Positions 16,962 to 26,504 are shown, counted from the stretch's first letter. The stretch: DNA of 64,000 nucleotides from Halorubellus sp034808145 (GCF_034808145.1 NZ_JAXHGM010000003.1:1-64000); one strand, 5' to 3'. Notes: generated from the letters alone by a model not told the origin. Translations and numbers: made by a program.

Positions 16962-19900
16962 ATGGCGTCCATCACGCCGGCGCTCGCGGAGACGCTCGCG
17001 GTCCTCGAACGCGCTGCCGAACCGCTCTCGACGAGCGAGGTGAGTGACGCGCTCGACGTCGGTCGACGGAGCACGTACGACCGACTGGACAGGTTGAGCG
17101 ACGGCGGCCACGTCCGGACGAAGTCCGTCGGCGCGAGCGCTCGAATCTGGTGGACGTCGCGTCCCGCGGCCGACGCACCGCCAGGGACGGGCACCGGTGA
17201 CACGACGGCGGGCGTTGACGGCAACGCTGGCATGAAGACAGCCGGTTCCGGCAACGCGACCACGGCCTCTGGCGGTTCCGGTGACCCACGCGTGGACGAT
17301 GGAACCGGCTCGACGACGACCGGGCCGTCGCTCCGAGCGGCGGTCGACGACGCGTCCGTCGGCGTCGCGACGTTCGACCGGGAGGGACGGGTCACGTTCG
17401 CGTCCACGGCGTTCCGAGCGCACCTCGGACTCGACACCGAAGCCGACAGTACGCAGGCGGCTCTCGAAGACGTGGTGCTCTCGGTGGAAGGGAACGAACT
17501 CGTCACCGATCCGGTCGAGGAGTTCTGGACGGTCGTCCAGGACGGGCATCGTCGCGTCCGCGTCGAGGAAGACGAGCGCTGGTTGGCGGTCGGCGTCCAC
17601 TCTGCGGACGGGGACGGGTGGGTCGCGACGACGCGCGACGTCACGCGACAGGTCGACTGGGAGGCTGAACTGTCGAACGCGTACGCGGCCGCGGAGCAGG
17701 AGCTCGCGGCGTTCCGTTCGCGAGCGGTCGACGGGTTCGCGACGGTGGACGAAGCGGGCTACGTCGTCGAGGTCTGCGACCGGTTCGCGCGGATAACCTG
17801 CGGCGTCGAGACCGACGGTACCGCGCTCCTCGACCAGCACGTCGACACCGCGTTCGAGAACGCACCGACCGTCAGGCGCGCGGTGACGGACAGCCTCGAG
17901 ACCGGAACGGCCGCGAGCGTCGAGGACTCGCTGGCTCACGACGGCCGCCGGTTCGACCTCGAAGCCCTCCCCATCGATCACGGGGTTGCCGTCTACCTCC
18001 GCGACGTCACCGACCGAGTGGTTCGCGAGCGCGAGCTCCGGCGGTACGCGAGCCTCGTCGACGCGCTCGGCGAACCGGTCTACGAGCTCAACGAGCACGG
18101 CGAGTTCACGTTCGTGAACGACGCGGCCGTCGAGGCGTCCGGGTACTCCCGGGCGGAACTCCTCGGGTCGCACGTCTCCATTGGGATAAGCGACGACGCG
18201 GTCGGAACCGTCGCGCAGCAACTCGCCGACGCGCTCGGCGCGGACGACCCCGGTCGACTGCGCGCCGAGTACGAGGTCGAGCCGAAGGACGGCGACCCCT
18301 TCCCCGTCGAGAACCGGCTCGCGGTGCTCACGGACGACGACGGACGGATGACCGGGACCGCCGGCGTGCTCCGAGATATCACCGAACGGTGGGAGCGCGA
18401 ACGCGAGCTCGAGACGTACGAGCGGATCGTCGAGACCGTCGAGGACGGTATCTACGTGCTCGACGACGAGGGGCGTTTCACGTTCGTGAACGACGCGTTC
18501 GCGTCCCTGCTTGCGGCGCCCGTCGACGACGTCGTCGGCGCGGAGGCCGGAGACGTCCTGCACGACGAGTTCGTCGAGAAGGCGGAGCGCGCGCTCGCGT
18601 CGACCGACGGCGACGAGCGGGACACCGGACGGTTCCAGGAGACGGTGCGTGCGACGACCGGTGAGCGGTTCGTCGCGGACGTCCAGGTGTCCGCGTTCGC
18701 GTTCGAGGACGGACGCGGTCGCGTCGGTGTGCTCCGGGACGTGACCGAGCGCGTGAACCGCGAACGGAAGATAGAGAGCCAGCGGGCGCGACTGGAGGCG
18801 TTGAACGAGATGAACGCGCTCGTGCGGGACGTCGCCTCCGCCGCCGTCGAGGGGTCGACGCGCGAGGACATCGAGGCGCTCGTCTGCGAGGAGCTCGCGG
18901 CTGCGTCCTCGTACGCGTTCGCCTGGATCGGCGGCGTGGAGTCGTACGACGGGACGGTCTCGCGCCGCGCGGAAGCGGGCGTGGAGGAGTACCTGTCCGA
19001 GGTCACCATCGCGACGGACCCGTCGGACCCGCGGAGTCACGGGCCGGTCGGGCGTGCGATCCGCGAGCGCGCCGTCCAGACCGTTCAGGACGCGGCCGAG
19101 GACCCGCGGTTCGAGCCGTGGCCCGGACTCGTCGACCGTCACGGGTTCCGGTCCGTGGCAGCCATCCCGATCACCTACGAGGGAGCGCTCTACGGGGTGT
19201 TGAGCGTGCACTCCGAGCGGGAGAACGCGTTCACCGGCGAGGAGCGCGCGGCCGTCGAACGGATCGGGGAGTTCGTCGGGCACGCGATCGCCGCGGTGGA
19301 CCGCAAGCGTGCGCTGACGAGCGAGGAGGTGGTCGAGCTGGATTACCGAGTCGAGAGTATCTACGACGAGTTCGCGATGGACGTCGACTCGGGCGGTCGG
19401 ATTGCGTTCGAGGAAACGGTTCGAGCGGACGACGACGAGCTCCTCGTCTATGGGACGGTGACCGAGGACGCCCGCGACGCGCTGGAGGGACTCGTGGACG
19501 CGTTCGACGGATGGCGGTCGATGACGATAGTCGGCGCGTCGAGCGACGACGGCGAGTCGCGGTTCGAGTTACGGACCGGGAACTCGCCGGCGTACATGCA
19601 GGCGATGGGGAGCGGAGGGTACATCGAGCGGGCGACGATCGAGGACGGTGAGTCCCGTATCGTGATGCACGTTCCGCCGGAGACGGACGTGCGCGCGGTG
19701 ACGGCCGCGGTCGTCGATGCGTACCCGGGGGCGGAGCTCGTCTCGAAGCGACAGTTCTCGCGGCCGATGGAGTCGATGACGGACCTGCAGCGGCAGGTCG
19801 AGGCGTCGCTGACGGACCGTCAGCGTGCGGTCCTGGAGGCGGCGTTCTACGCGGGGTTCTTCGAGTGGCCGCGGACGGTGAGTGGGAAGGACGTGGCGTC

Positions 19901-20018
19901 GTCGCTCGGCGTCGCGCCGCCGACGTTCAGTCAGCACATCCGGAAGGCTGAGCGGAAGGTCTTCTCGCTCCTGCTGGGGAGCGACCGGCTGGTCGACGAC
20001 GTCAGCGCGCCGGAGTGA
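16962..20018 (+). CDS. Multi-PAS/GAF sensor with Bat-type HTH_10 output
   Basis: 1018 residues, soluble. An N-terminal helix-turn-helix (about 5-65, SEVSDALDVGRRSTYDRLDR) is followed by about four PAS domains (about 100-205, 230-350, 355-470, 475-605). A GAF domain comes next (about 635-775, GALYGVLSVHSE), then a bacterio-opsin-activator domain (about 790-940). The HTH_10 motif (about 955-1010) contains TDRQRAVLEAAFYAGFFEWP. It acts as a one-component sensor-transcription factor. Having DNA-binding domains at both ends is unusual. A GTG four codons upstream is the alternative start. Confidence 0.9.
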   Translation: MASITPALAETLAVLERAAEPLSTSEVSDALDVGRRSTYDRLDRLSDGGHVRTKSVGASARIWWTSRPAADAPPGTGTGDTTAGVDGNAGMKTAGSGNATTASGGSGDPRVDDGTGSTTTGPSLRAAVDDASVGVATFDREGRVTFASTAFRAHLGLDTEADSTQAALEDVVLSVEGNELVTDPVEEFWTVVQDGHRRVRVEEDERWLAVGVHSADGDGWVATTRDVTRQVDWEAELSNAYAAAEQELAAFRSRAVDGFATVDEAGYVVEVCDRFARITCGVETDGTALLDQHVDTAFENAPTVRRAVTDSLETGTAASVEDSLAHDGRRFDLEALPIDHGVAVYLRDVTDRVVRERELRRYASLVDALGEPVYELNEHGEFTFVNDAAVEASGYSRAELLGSHVSIGISDDAVGTVAQQLADALGADDPGRLRAEYEVEPKDGDPFPVENRLAVLTDDDGRMTGTAGVLRDITERWERERELETYERIVETVEDGIYVLDDEGRFTFVNDAFASLLAAPVDDVVGAEAGDVLHDEFVEKAERALASTDGDERDTGRFQETVRATTGERFVADVQVSAFAFEDGRGRVGVLRDVTERVNRERKIESQRARLEALNEMNALVRDVASAAVEGSTREDIEALVCEELAAASSYAFAWIGGVESYDGTVSRRAEAGVEEYLSEVTIATDPSDPRSHGPVGRAIRERAVQTVQDAAEDPRFEPWPGLVDRHGFRSVAAIPITYEGALYGVLSVHSERENAFTGEERAAVERIGEFVGHAIAAVDRKRALTSEEVVELDYRVESIYDEFAMDVDSGGRIAFEETVRADDDELLVYGTVTEDARDALEGLVDAFDGWRSMTIVGASSDDGESRFELRTGNSPAYMQAMGSGGYIERATIEDGESRIVMHVPPETDVRAVTAAVVDAYPGAELVSKRQFSRPMESMTDLQRQVEASLTDRQRAVLEAAFYAGFFEWPRTVSGKDVASSLGVAPPTFSQHIRKAERKVFSLLLGSDRLVDDVSAPE

Positions 20019-20173
20019 GCGCGAACCGGACGGCCTCCGTGGCGTGTAGACGCCCGGTAGATGGTTCCTTACGGTCGTCCGGTCGACGGTCCGAAATCAC
20101 AGGGATGTCTTACGGCTGTACTTGCTGACGTATGGAACCACTTACTAACGGTGTCGTACGTCAATTGTTACCT

Positions 20174-20365
20174 ATGGTGGAACGACTGACTGAAGACGAG
20201 ATGCGTCGAATCCAGGCCTTCGCTGCGACACCCGCGTACGCGCGCGAGCCCGAACAGCTCCTTCCGGAGGACGCCGAGCCGGAAGCGACGGACGAGGCCG
20301 GGGAGAACGAGAAGCGCCTGGCGAGCGCGTTCCCGAACGGCGGTCGGCATCGCCGCCAGCGCTGA
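20174..20365 (+). CDS. Small hypothetical acidic protein
   Basis: 63 residues from the ATG at 20174, MVERLTEDEMRRIQAFAATP, then an acidic stretch and a basic GGRHRRQR tail. An in-frame ATG 42 bases upstream exists. The later one is preferred because TTACTAAC lies about 27 bases before it, fitting a leaderless promoter. No domain is recognised. The acidic, helical N-terminal half looks genuinely haloarchaeal. Confidence 0.5.
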   Translation: MVERLTEDEMRRIQAFAATPAYAREPEQLLPEDAEPEATDEAGENEKRLASAFPNGGRHRRQR

Positions 20366-20561
20366 CCGCCCCCGCTGACGTAACCGGCTCTTCCTTGGGT
20401 CCACGCCGTCGCATCACCGACCCAGTCCGTCGAGCTATCGCTCGTCCGGACCGGAACGTCGACCGTCGTCGGGACGCCGGCAAACCGGTCGTCGGGTCGA
20501 TGCGGGAGCTACTCGACGTGCGGACTCACCGAGGAAGAGGGGCGGAGTCGGACGCGTGCGG

Positions 20562-20840
20562 TCACTCTGCGAGGTTCTGGGACTGCATCTCCTTCCAGAT
20601 GCGCTCGCCTTTCTCCGTGATACCGTAGACCCGACCTTTCCGCCGGTTCTCGGGGACGAGGAGTTCGACGAGGTCGCGCTCGCCGAGTTCGCGGAGCGCG
20701 CGCGAGACGTGCGTGATCGCGATGTCCTCGTCGTTCGCGATCTGGGAAGGGGTCGCCGGACCCTCGTTGAGGCGCCGGAGGACGGTGACGCGATAGTTCG
20801 AACTGATCACGAACCCGATCGCGTTCCACTCGTCGCTCAT
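20562..20840 (-). CDS. MarR/PadR-like winged-helix DNA-binding protein
   Basis: 92 residues from MSDEWNAIGFVISSNYR, a start widely seen in small haloarchaeal winged-helix proteins. The fold covers about 12-85: TPSQIANDEDIAITHVSRAL is the recognition region and RRKGRVYGITEKGE the wing. The 27-codon upstream extension overlaps the divergent zinc-ribbon gene and was rejected. Target unknown. Confidence 0.85.
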   Translation of the reverse strand: MSDEWNAIGFVISSNYRVTVLRRLNEGPATPSQIANDEDIAITHVSRALRELGERDLVELLVPENRRKGRVYGITEKGERIWKEMQSQNLAE

Positions 20841-20902
20841 CCTACCAGCCTCGTAGTGCTCGAATAACAATGCCACAGCACCGAGTGGGTCGAACTGTAC
20901 CA

Positions 20903-21082
20903 TGGACGACCTTCGTTCCACCTCGGGTCAGCAGGACGGTACGTGCGCGAACTGCGGTCGGCACGTCTCGGCGAGCTACGTGCGGGTCTTCGGTGATAAC
21001 ACCGGGACGCTGCATCGGTGCTCGACGTGCTCGACGGTGAGCGACGTGATGGACGGCCGTGGAAGCGGACTGGATGGTTGAC
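20903..21082 (+). CDS. Small zinc-ribbon protein (DUF7563-like)
   Basis: 59 residues. It holds two Cys pairs, CANC (15-18) and CSTC (40-43), around HVSASYVRVFGDN. This is the pattern of a small haloarchaeal zinc-finger family. It probably binds one zinc and mediates nucleic-acid or protein contacts. It is divergent from the winged-helix gene, whose start lies about 60 bases away, so the promoters are shared. Confidence 0.8.
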
Positions 21083-21120
21083 TGGGCTGTCGGGCTGATT
21101 CCGTAGCTTCGTTCTGAGTA

Positions 21121-21672
21121 TCATGATTTGTCTTCGGCAGGGGCGTCTTCGACAATCGGTCGCGCACGGTCGCGGTCCACGTAGTGCGCCGCCGACAGGA
21201 CGGCGAACGCGAGGACGACGGCGACCCCGGCGACCGCTTCCGGCAGCACGTTCAGGAGCGGCGCGCCCACGGCAACGCCCGCATAGAACGCCGCAGAGAC
21301 GAACGCGAGAATCGCGTAGTACCGATGCCAGGGTCGTTCGTCGTCCGACTCGGGCATGTACCGCTCGATCTCGCTCGCCCGGTCCGAGAGCTCGATGAGT
21401 CCAGACTCGGAGTCGTACTCGATGAGGTTCGTGGAGACGAGCTTCGGGACGTGCGTCTGATAGACCGAGACGTACACGCGCTTAGATTGTTTGTCGGTGA
21501 GTTCCTCGACCGGGGTGTCGTTCTCCCACGCGGCGATCTCGTTGGCGAGGTCCATGAGGTCGACCGGGCCGTCGTGCTCGTGGAGGTACGAGAGCATGAA
21601 TCGTCGTCTCGAGTTGCTGAGTATCTCGAAGACGGTATCTTGCGTTAACTCACCTCCTTCGGATTCTGACAT
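21121..21672 (-). CDS. DUF7344-like winged-helix protein, membrane-anchored
   Basis: 183 residues from the ATG MSESEGGELTQ (a GTG five codons upstream is possible). The winged helix (about 10-110) has FEILSNSRRRFMLSYLHEH, SKRVYVSVYQTHVPKL and LIEYDSESGLIEL. Two membrane helices follow (about 120-165), then a charged cytoplasmic tail. The DNA-binding part is thus tethered to the membrane, suggesting a role in sensing membrane or surface state. The signal is unknown. Confidence 0.85.
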   Translation of the reverse strand: MSESEGGELTQDTVFEILSNSRRRFMLSYLHEHDGPVDLMDLANEIAAWENDTPVEELTDKQSKRVYVSVYQTHVPKLVSTNLIEYDSESGLIELSDRASEIERYMPESDDERPWHRYYAILAFVSAAFYAGVAVGAPLLNVLPEAVAGVAVVLAFAVLSAAHYVDRDRARPIVEDAPAEDKS

Positions 21673-21687
21673 CGGTTCTGGATTCAC

Positions 21688-22416
21688 CGGGAGTTGTTCT
21701 GCATGCGATTACCTCCTACCACGACGGTTGGACCCTTTGTTAAGTTCCGAATAGCCGAGGTAGGACGCTGGTACTGCTGGACGGTCGAGACGAGTCGTGA
21801 CGACGGTCCGGAATCGAACGCCGTGATGGGCTCGGCTGCGTGTGACAGGGAGACCCAACCTTCGGCGGTTCGCGTCGATGTCGACTTAAGTGGATGGACG
21901 GTCGGCGTAGGGTGGGTCGTCGGACGCTCGGAGCTGCTCGGACGGCGACCGTCCGTGGTCGACTCGTCGCGGGTGCGCTCGACGGGCGCGGCTGGCAGCG
22001 GCCGTCGCGGTCGTCGTCGACTCCGGGCGACGGGTGGGTCGAGTCCCACGGTCCGCCCGGGGTTCTGTACGTCGTTCGACGGTGTCCCGCGTCGCCTTCT
22101 CGCGAACACGGGCCGTCCCGCTGGTGGTCGAGTCGGTCTCGGGGTCGAGCGCGGGCTGGCGTTCACCGGCGTCCACCACCCGCGTTCCCGAGCTGGTGTC
22201 TGCTGACTGTGCCGCCGGCGGCCGGTCGTCGTGTCCGTGTCTCGTACATGGCTGTGTCTGGCGTCCACGTCGCGCAACTCGGACGCGGTCGATACCCCGT
22301 AGGTGACGGAGAATGCGTTTAGTTATGCGTCACTTTGAGGGCAACAGCACGGTATTATTCCGAGTAGAAGACGTGTAACCGATGGATACGGGTCGTTCGG
22401 CGTCGTTCGACCAGGT
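21688..22416. other. 730-base gap without a supported gene
   Basis: Frames up to 170 codons exist on both strands, but they are Arg/Ser/Pro-rich, poor in Asp/Glu and resemble no family. CTTAACAAA on the minus strand near 21740 may belong to the promoter of the leftward DUF7344-like gene. Otherwise I see nothing. Confidence 0.5.
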
Positions 22417-23031
22417 TCACGCCGAGCGGTCGCGGTACCGGATGGCCGCGGCTGTGAGGACGCCGCCGGCGAGGACGAGACCACCGAGTGCGACCCCGCT
22501 CGCGCCGGCGAGTGCAGCGGAAAGGTACGCGGCCACGCCTGCTGCCGAGAGCACCACGAACGGTGTCTCGATACCGGTCGGTCGCTCGTCGTCGGAGTCC
22601 TCGTCGATGTCCAGGTACGGCCGGAGTTGGTCGGCGTTCGGCCCGAGCTCTATCGTGCCGCGGTCCTTGTCGAACTCGACGACGTCGGCGTCCGCCATCT
22701 TCGGGAGGTGGCACTGGTAGAGCGCGACGTACACGCGCTTCCGTTGCTGTGAGGAGAGCGCGTTGACTGGCATGTCGTTCTCGACCGCGGCGACGTGTTC
22801 GGCGAGGTCGCCGATCCGGACGACGTCGTCGTCGCTGACGGCGAGGTATCCGAGGACTCGTTGTCGGCGTTCGTTGCGAAGGATGTCGAAGACTCGTTCG
22901 AGGGGGAGGGCTGCGTCTTCGGTTCCGCTACCGACGAGGGGGTCCTCGAGCGCGGCTGGGACGTCGTCGCTCGTCGTGACGTGTTCGGGTCCGCTCTGTG
23001 GTTCGGTCTGGTTCTTGGATGTATCGTTCAT
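22417..23031 (-). CDS. DUF7344-like winged-helix protein, membrane-anchored
   Basis: 204 residues from MNDTSKNQTEPQ; a 12-codon upstream frame is basic and was rejected. An acidic N-terminal linker (1-45) precedes the winged helix (about 48-140). That region holds FDILRNERRQRVLGYLAVS, RKRVYVALYQCHLPKMADA and VVEFDKDRGTIELGP. Two close membrane helices (about 155-195) end the protein. Layout and motifs match the other anchored paralogues in the window. Confidence 0.85.
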   Translation of the reverse strand: MNDTSKNQTEPQSGPEHVTTSDDVPAALEDPLVGSGTEDAALPLERVFDILRNERRQRVLGYLAVSDDDVVRIGDLAEHVAAVENDMPVNALSSQQRKRVYVALYQCHLPKMADADVVEFDKDRGTIELGPNADQLRPYLDIDEDSDDERPTGIETPFVVLSAAGVAAYLSAALAGASGVALGGLVLAGGVLTAAAIRYRDRSA

Positions 23032-23346
23032 GCTCCCCCGCGGTTCGAGTCGACGAGCGAGACGCACTCGGTTGGCGTCTCGCTCTCCCCCTCGTCGTCG
23101 ACGGACCGATACCGCATCGACCCCTGTTACTATTACACATACTCGTCCGAATTATATAATATTTTTGTAGGGACTGTGGTAGTACCTTTAGATGACCATT
23201 ACCTATTTCCAAGGATTCCGAACCGAGTAACCAGTGGTCGTATCACCCAGGTGCGGCACTACCTGGAGCGATTCAATACTCGGTCCGACGAGCGGTTCCG
23301 TCCCCGACGAAGCGAGGCTGTAACCGGAGGCCCCCTGGAACGGCCG
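23032..23346. other. Gap with AT-rich promoter-like site
   Basis: No gene is supported. ATTATATAATATTTTTG (23151-23167) is the most AT-rich spot in the vicinity and could be the promoter of the leftward DUF7344-like gene, giving a leader of about 90 bases. Further right the sequence is 3' flank of the HalOD1 gene. Confidence 0.45.
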
Positions 23347-23661
23347 TCAGACGTTCTCGTATTCGCCGGTCGGCGTGACGACGATACGCCCGATGTTCGA
23401 GACGAACACCTCGCAGTCCTCGAACTGGAAGGAGAGGGAGAGCTCGTTGCCCGGGTCGTGTGACGAGAACAGTTGTTCGATTGCGTCGCAGTCGACCCAC
23501 TCCCCGAGCGGTGATACCTCAGTGACGTCCCGGTCGGTCGCCTCGGCTACCGCAGTCGCCATCCGTGCGGTGATCGACTCTGCCCCGCGAGGATCGAACT
23601 CGACGATCTGTTTGCTGGGTCGACCGACGGCGACACTCTGCTGTAAGTTGGTTTCTGTCAT
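23347..23661 (-). CDS. HalOD1 output domain protein
   Basis: 104 residues comprising one HalOD1 domain, a haloarchaea-specific module often found as the output of two-component signalling. Typical pieces are seen: ITARMATAVAEATDRDVTEV, then SPLGEWVDCDAIEQLF, then the beta part FEDCEVFVSNIGRIVVTP. It is a stand-alone domain with no receiver attached, as is common. TATAAAAATT near 23739 on the opposite strand sense could be its promoter. Biochemical role unknown. Confidence 0.85.
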   Translation of the reverse strand: MTETNLQQSVAVGRPSKQIVEFDPRGAESITARMATAVAEATDRDVTEVSPLGEWVDCDAIEQLFSSHDPGNELSLSFQFEDCEVFVSNIGRIVVTPTGEYENV

Positions 23662-24374
23662 GTATCGTTCGTTTGGATCGGCATCGACTGCTGCCCCCGC
23701 TCGCCGTCCATTCCTCTCAGAGCCGTGTGCACCAACGTATAAAAATTCACCGCATCACGGGTAAAGGAACCAGATGCGAGTTTTAATCTGTTTCCCAGGA
23801 CAGCGACAGGATGTCCGGAGTCGGTAGGCACCTGGTCCGTTCATCTCGTCGCCGGAGGACGGCACCGGCGATATCGAGCGCCGTCTCGCGAACGATGGCC
23901 GAACCACGAGCTCGGGAGCGATACTCGAGCGACGAGGACGGACGGACCGCGAAAACGGATACGGGGATCGCTCCCCGTCGTAAGACGGTGAAACGCCGTC
24001 CCTGGTGGGGGTGGATGGGGGGTCGACTGACTGAGTCCGGGGTGGCTGATGGACGTGGTGGGGTGTCGTCCGTGGAGCGACGTTTCGTCGCCACCCAGGA
24101 GATGCTATGCGAGGCTATGGCATTGTTATTTAGCTGTTTCGAGCGGCACCCGTCGAGTAAGTAGTGCAATTTCGTTCCCGTGCGATGATTACACGTGATT
24201 ACTCGCCGCCGAACCCGTGCCGTCCCACACGCGATTATCGGCGGTCCCCCACGTAATCGTTCGTGGTCCCAAACACGATTATCGGTCGATAATATCAGAT
24301 TCCGCCGGGTCGGCTTCGGACGGTCGTCGGGCGCGACGACCGCAGCGAGCGGTCGGGAGTGCGAGCGCGACCGG
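23662..24374. other. 710-base gap with repeated CGATTA-type motifs
   Basis: No gene is supported; the long minus-strand frame across it is Ser/Pro/Arg-rich. Its right end carries a cluster of similar short motifs listed separately, close to the 3' end of the epimerase gene. Confidence 0.5.
24183..24285. repeat. Cluster of CGNGATTA(TCGG) motifs
   Basis: Within about 100 bases are CGATGATTA (24183), CGTGATTAC (24194), CGCGATTATCGG (24230), its reverse type CGTAATCGT (24252) and ACACGATTATCGG (24273). Two copies share GTCCCA plus ACACG-GATTATCGG. It could be a protein-binding array or a relic of short duplications. No function is known to me. Confidence 0.5.
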
Positions 24375-25322
24375 TCAATCGGCCGCGAGGGTCCGGCCGA
24401 CGAGCGACGCGAGACCGTCGGTGAGCGAGACCTCGGCCGCGAACCCGAGCTCGTCGCGAGCCACCGTGGTATCGGCGCAGCTCTCCCGGACGTCGGCGGG
24501 CCGTGGGTCGTCGTGGACGACCGGAACGGACCCCGGTGCGAGGTCGCTGACGAGCGTGGCGAGTTCCTCGACGCTCGTCGCGGTACCGGTCCCGACGTTG
24601 AACGCTTCCCCGGTCGCGGTCGTCGTCGCCGCGGCCACGAGCGCACGGACCACGTCGTCGACGTGGACGAAGTCCCGGGTCTGGTTGCCGTCGCCGTGAA
24701 CGACGAGCGGTTCACCGGCGCGTGCTCGCGCGAGGAACGTCGGAATCACGCCCGCGACCTGCCCCGGTCCGTAGACGTTGAAGAACCGGAGTGCGACGGC
24801 GTCGCAGTCGTCCCAGTCGCCGTAGGCGCGGACGTACTGGTCGGCCGCGAGCTTCGAGATACCGTACGGACTCCGTGGAGTCGTCGGTTCGCTCTCGGGG
24901 ATGGGGAGCTGACTCGGTCGGCCGTAGACGGCGGCGCTGGACGCGAACACGAGGCGTGCGTCACGGTCGGCTGCTCGTTCGAGCAGGTACGCGGTCGCAG
25001 TGGTGTTGACGTCCAGGGTCCGCGTCGGCGCGTCGAGGGTGGCGGGGACCGAGGGGATGGCTGCGAGGTGGAAGACGTGGTCGACGGTCTCGGTGAGTTC
25101 GTCGACGAGGCCGCGGTCGGTGACGCTGCCGACGGTGAGCGTGGCGTCCTCGTGGACGGTGTCTCGGTCTCCCGTGGAACAGTCGTCAAGCACGCGGACG
25201 TCCGCGTGCGGGGCGAGGCAGTCGACGATGTGACTCCCGATGAATCCCGCGCCACCGGTGACGAGGATGCGTGCCCCTCGAAGCGGTGAGTCGGCGTCGA
25301 GCCTCGGACTGGATTCCGTCAT
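24375..25322 (-). CDS. NAD-dependent epimerase/dehydratase (UDP-glucose 4-epimerase-like)
   Basis: 315 residues of the extended short-chain dehydrogenase family. The N-terminal Rossmann fold has ILVTGGAGFIGSHIVD (about 19-34). The catalytic Ser region is FASSAAVYG and the Tyr-x3-Lys pair is in SPYGISKLAADQY. The substrate-binding part contains ALRFFNVYGPGQ and GDGNQTRDFVHVDDV. It probably converts a nucleotide sugar (UDP-glucose/galactose or a derivative) for surface glycans. It stands alone but lies 2 kb from a glycan operon. Confidence 0.92.
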   Translation of the reverse strand: MTESSPRLDADSPLRGARILVTGGAGFIGSHIVDCLAPHADVRVLDDCSTGDRDTVHEDATLTVGSVTDRGLVDELTETVDHVFHLAAIPSVPATLDAPTRTLDVNTTATAYLLERAADRDARLVFASSAAVYGRPSQLPIPESEPTTPRSPYGISKLAADQYVRAYGDWDDCDAVALRFFNVYGPGQVAGVIPTFLARARAGEPLVVHGDGNQTRDFVHVDDVVRALVAAATTTATGEAFNVGTGTATSVEELATLVSDLAPGSVPVVHDDPRPADVRESCADTTVARDELGFAAEVSLTDGLASLVGRTLAAD

Positions 25323-25801
25323 CGGACGTGTCGAGGGCGAGATAGTGGTTTGTTATGGGCGTGCTTCTCCGATTGCAGGCCCGAGCCGCGTCAGTCGTCC
25401 GGAGCTCGTTGCTCGCGACGGCAGCGGCCGTCCGTGTGCACCAGTCACCGGTTCCGGGTGGCGTTTCCGACCGTCCGGAAACCCCCAGTAACGACCGTGT
25501 ACGACCGGATGGGCATCGCTATCGGAAATCACCATCCAGTTTGCCTGACTGCCGTTCGTTCGTGTAGCTTGGTAACACAGTGTTAGGAAGAAACGACGGT
25601 TTCAGGCGGGCGAACACCACCACGAGACACCGTCACGTCCGCTTCTGGTAAGTAACTCGGCAATACTGTTAATGCCAGTAGGACGGTGTTTCCAAGCATG
25701 CCTGGAAGATGGGTGTTCCAGACGACACAGAATAGACCGGTTTCTGGGTGGGCCGGAACCAGCTCGAACCGCGACCGCGCCGCTATCGGTGGTGGAGACA
25801 C
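25323..25801. other. 480-base gap without a supported gene
   Basis: A 72-codon minus-strand frame at 25583-25801 has one hydrophobic stretch, but its composition is otherwise unlike the neighbours and it faces the next gene's start. I see no convincing gene or element. Confidence 0.45.
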
Positions 25802-26017
25802 GTGAGCGAGTCCGCGGTGGAGACCTGGGAGCGCGTCTCCTCGAATCCGGACCCCGAGGACGACCTCGGGTACGACCTACAGGCGCTGAGCATCATCACG
25901 GTCGGCGACCGCGACGAACAGTGCATGGTCATGCCGAGCGACGCCGACCACCTGGAGAACGACGAGTTCCTAGTCGCCGATCCGGAACTTGTCTGCGACC
26001 TCCACGAGCGCCGCTAG
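25802..26017 (+). CDS. Small acidic haloarchaeal protein (DUF7511-like)
   Basis: 71 residues from a GTG start (MSESAVETWERVSSNPDPED). It includes the family-like MVMPSDADHLENDEFLVAD and ends VCDLHERR. The pattern suggests a small beta-rich, highly acidic protein known only from haloarchaea. The upstream in-frame extension is Arg-rich and was discarded. Function unknown. Confidence 0.75.
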   Translation: MSESAVETWERVSSNPDPEDDLGYDLQALSIITVGDRDEQCMVMPSDADHLENDEFLVADPELVCDLHERR

Positions 26018-26504
26018 TCCACGACCGACGATACTTCTCGATAGCAATCCGATAGTGTGTTAGTGCTTACCAGTAGGTTCTACGAACCGCCGGTAGGCCG
26101 TTCGAACCACTGATTTTACCGACCGGTATGTTACCAATACGTATGGATAGAACCGGTCTAACAAAGATGGCATGGTGGGTATAACGCTACTGTCGCGGAA
26201 CGGAGTCCGCCTACCCGTCGACACTGGAGGGGAATCGACCACGTACCGCACGCGGCAGTCACGGTAGACCGCTGCCGGCTGCGGCCCGAGACCACCGGCA
26301 CGATGCGGACCGTCACCGCGTTCACGCGGTGACCCACCGACGAAGCCACCCGAAACGGATCGAGGCGCCTCGAACTGAGGAGGCGTCAGACGAAGGGGGA
26401 ACACGTCCGCCCAACGGAGAGAGACACACCAATGCAACACCACCAACCGACCATCACGATGGACGCAGGTTCGAACGGACCTGGGGGGAACGATCGGAGT
26501 ACCG
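26018..26504. other. 490-base gap with a perfect hairpin
   Basis: No gene is supported. The stretch holds a 9-bp perfect inverted repeat (26312-26333) and, at its end, a Shine-Dalgarno-like GGAG five bases before the next ATG. Confidence 0.45.
26312..26333. repeat. Perfect 9-bp inverted repeat with 4-base loop
   Basis: GTCACCGCG, TTCA, CGCGGTGAC. It lies about 170 bases upstream of a DUF7344-like gene and could be an operator for a dimeric regulator or an RNA hairpin. There is no T-tract, so a terminator is unlikely. Confidence 0.5.

Noticed and set aside
16803..19283. 826-codon minus-strand frame
   Set aside because: Antisense shadow of the Bat-type sensor; Arg/Val/Asp-rich periodic composition typical of GC-rich complement frames.
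21694..22206. 170-codon plus-strand frame in a gap
   Set aside because: Low Asp/Glu, no domain, overlapping equally long frames on the other strand.
23783..24715. 310-codon minus-strand frame
   Set aside because: Overlaps the epimerase gene in another frame and is Ser/Arg/Pro-rich; no family.
25583..25801. 72-codon minus-strand frame with one hydrophobic segment
   Set aside because: No family match and atypical composition; likely chance.
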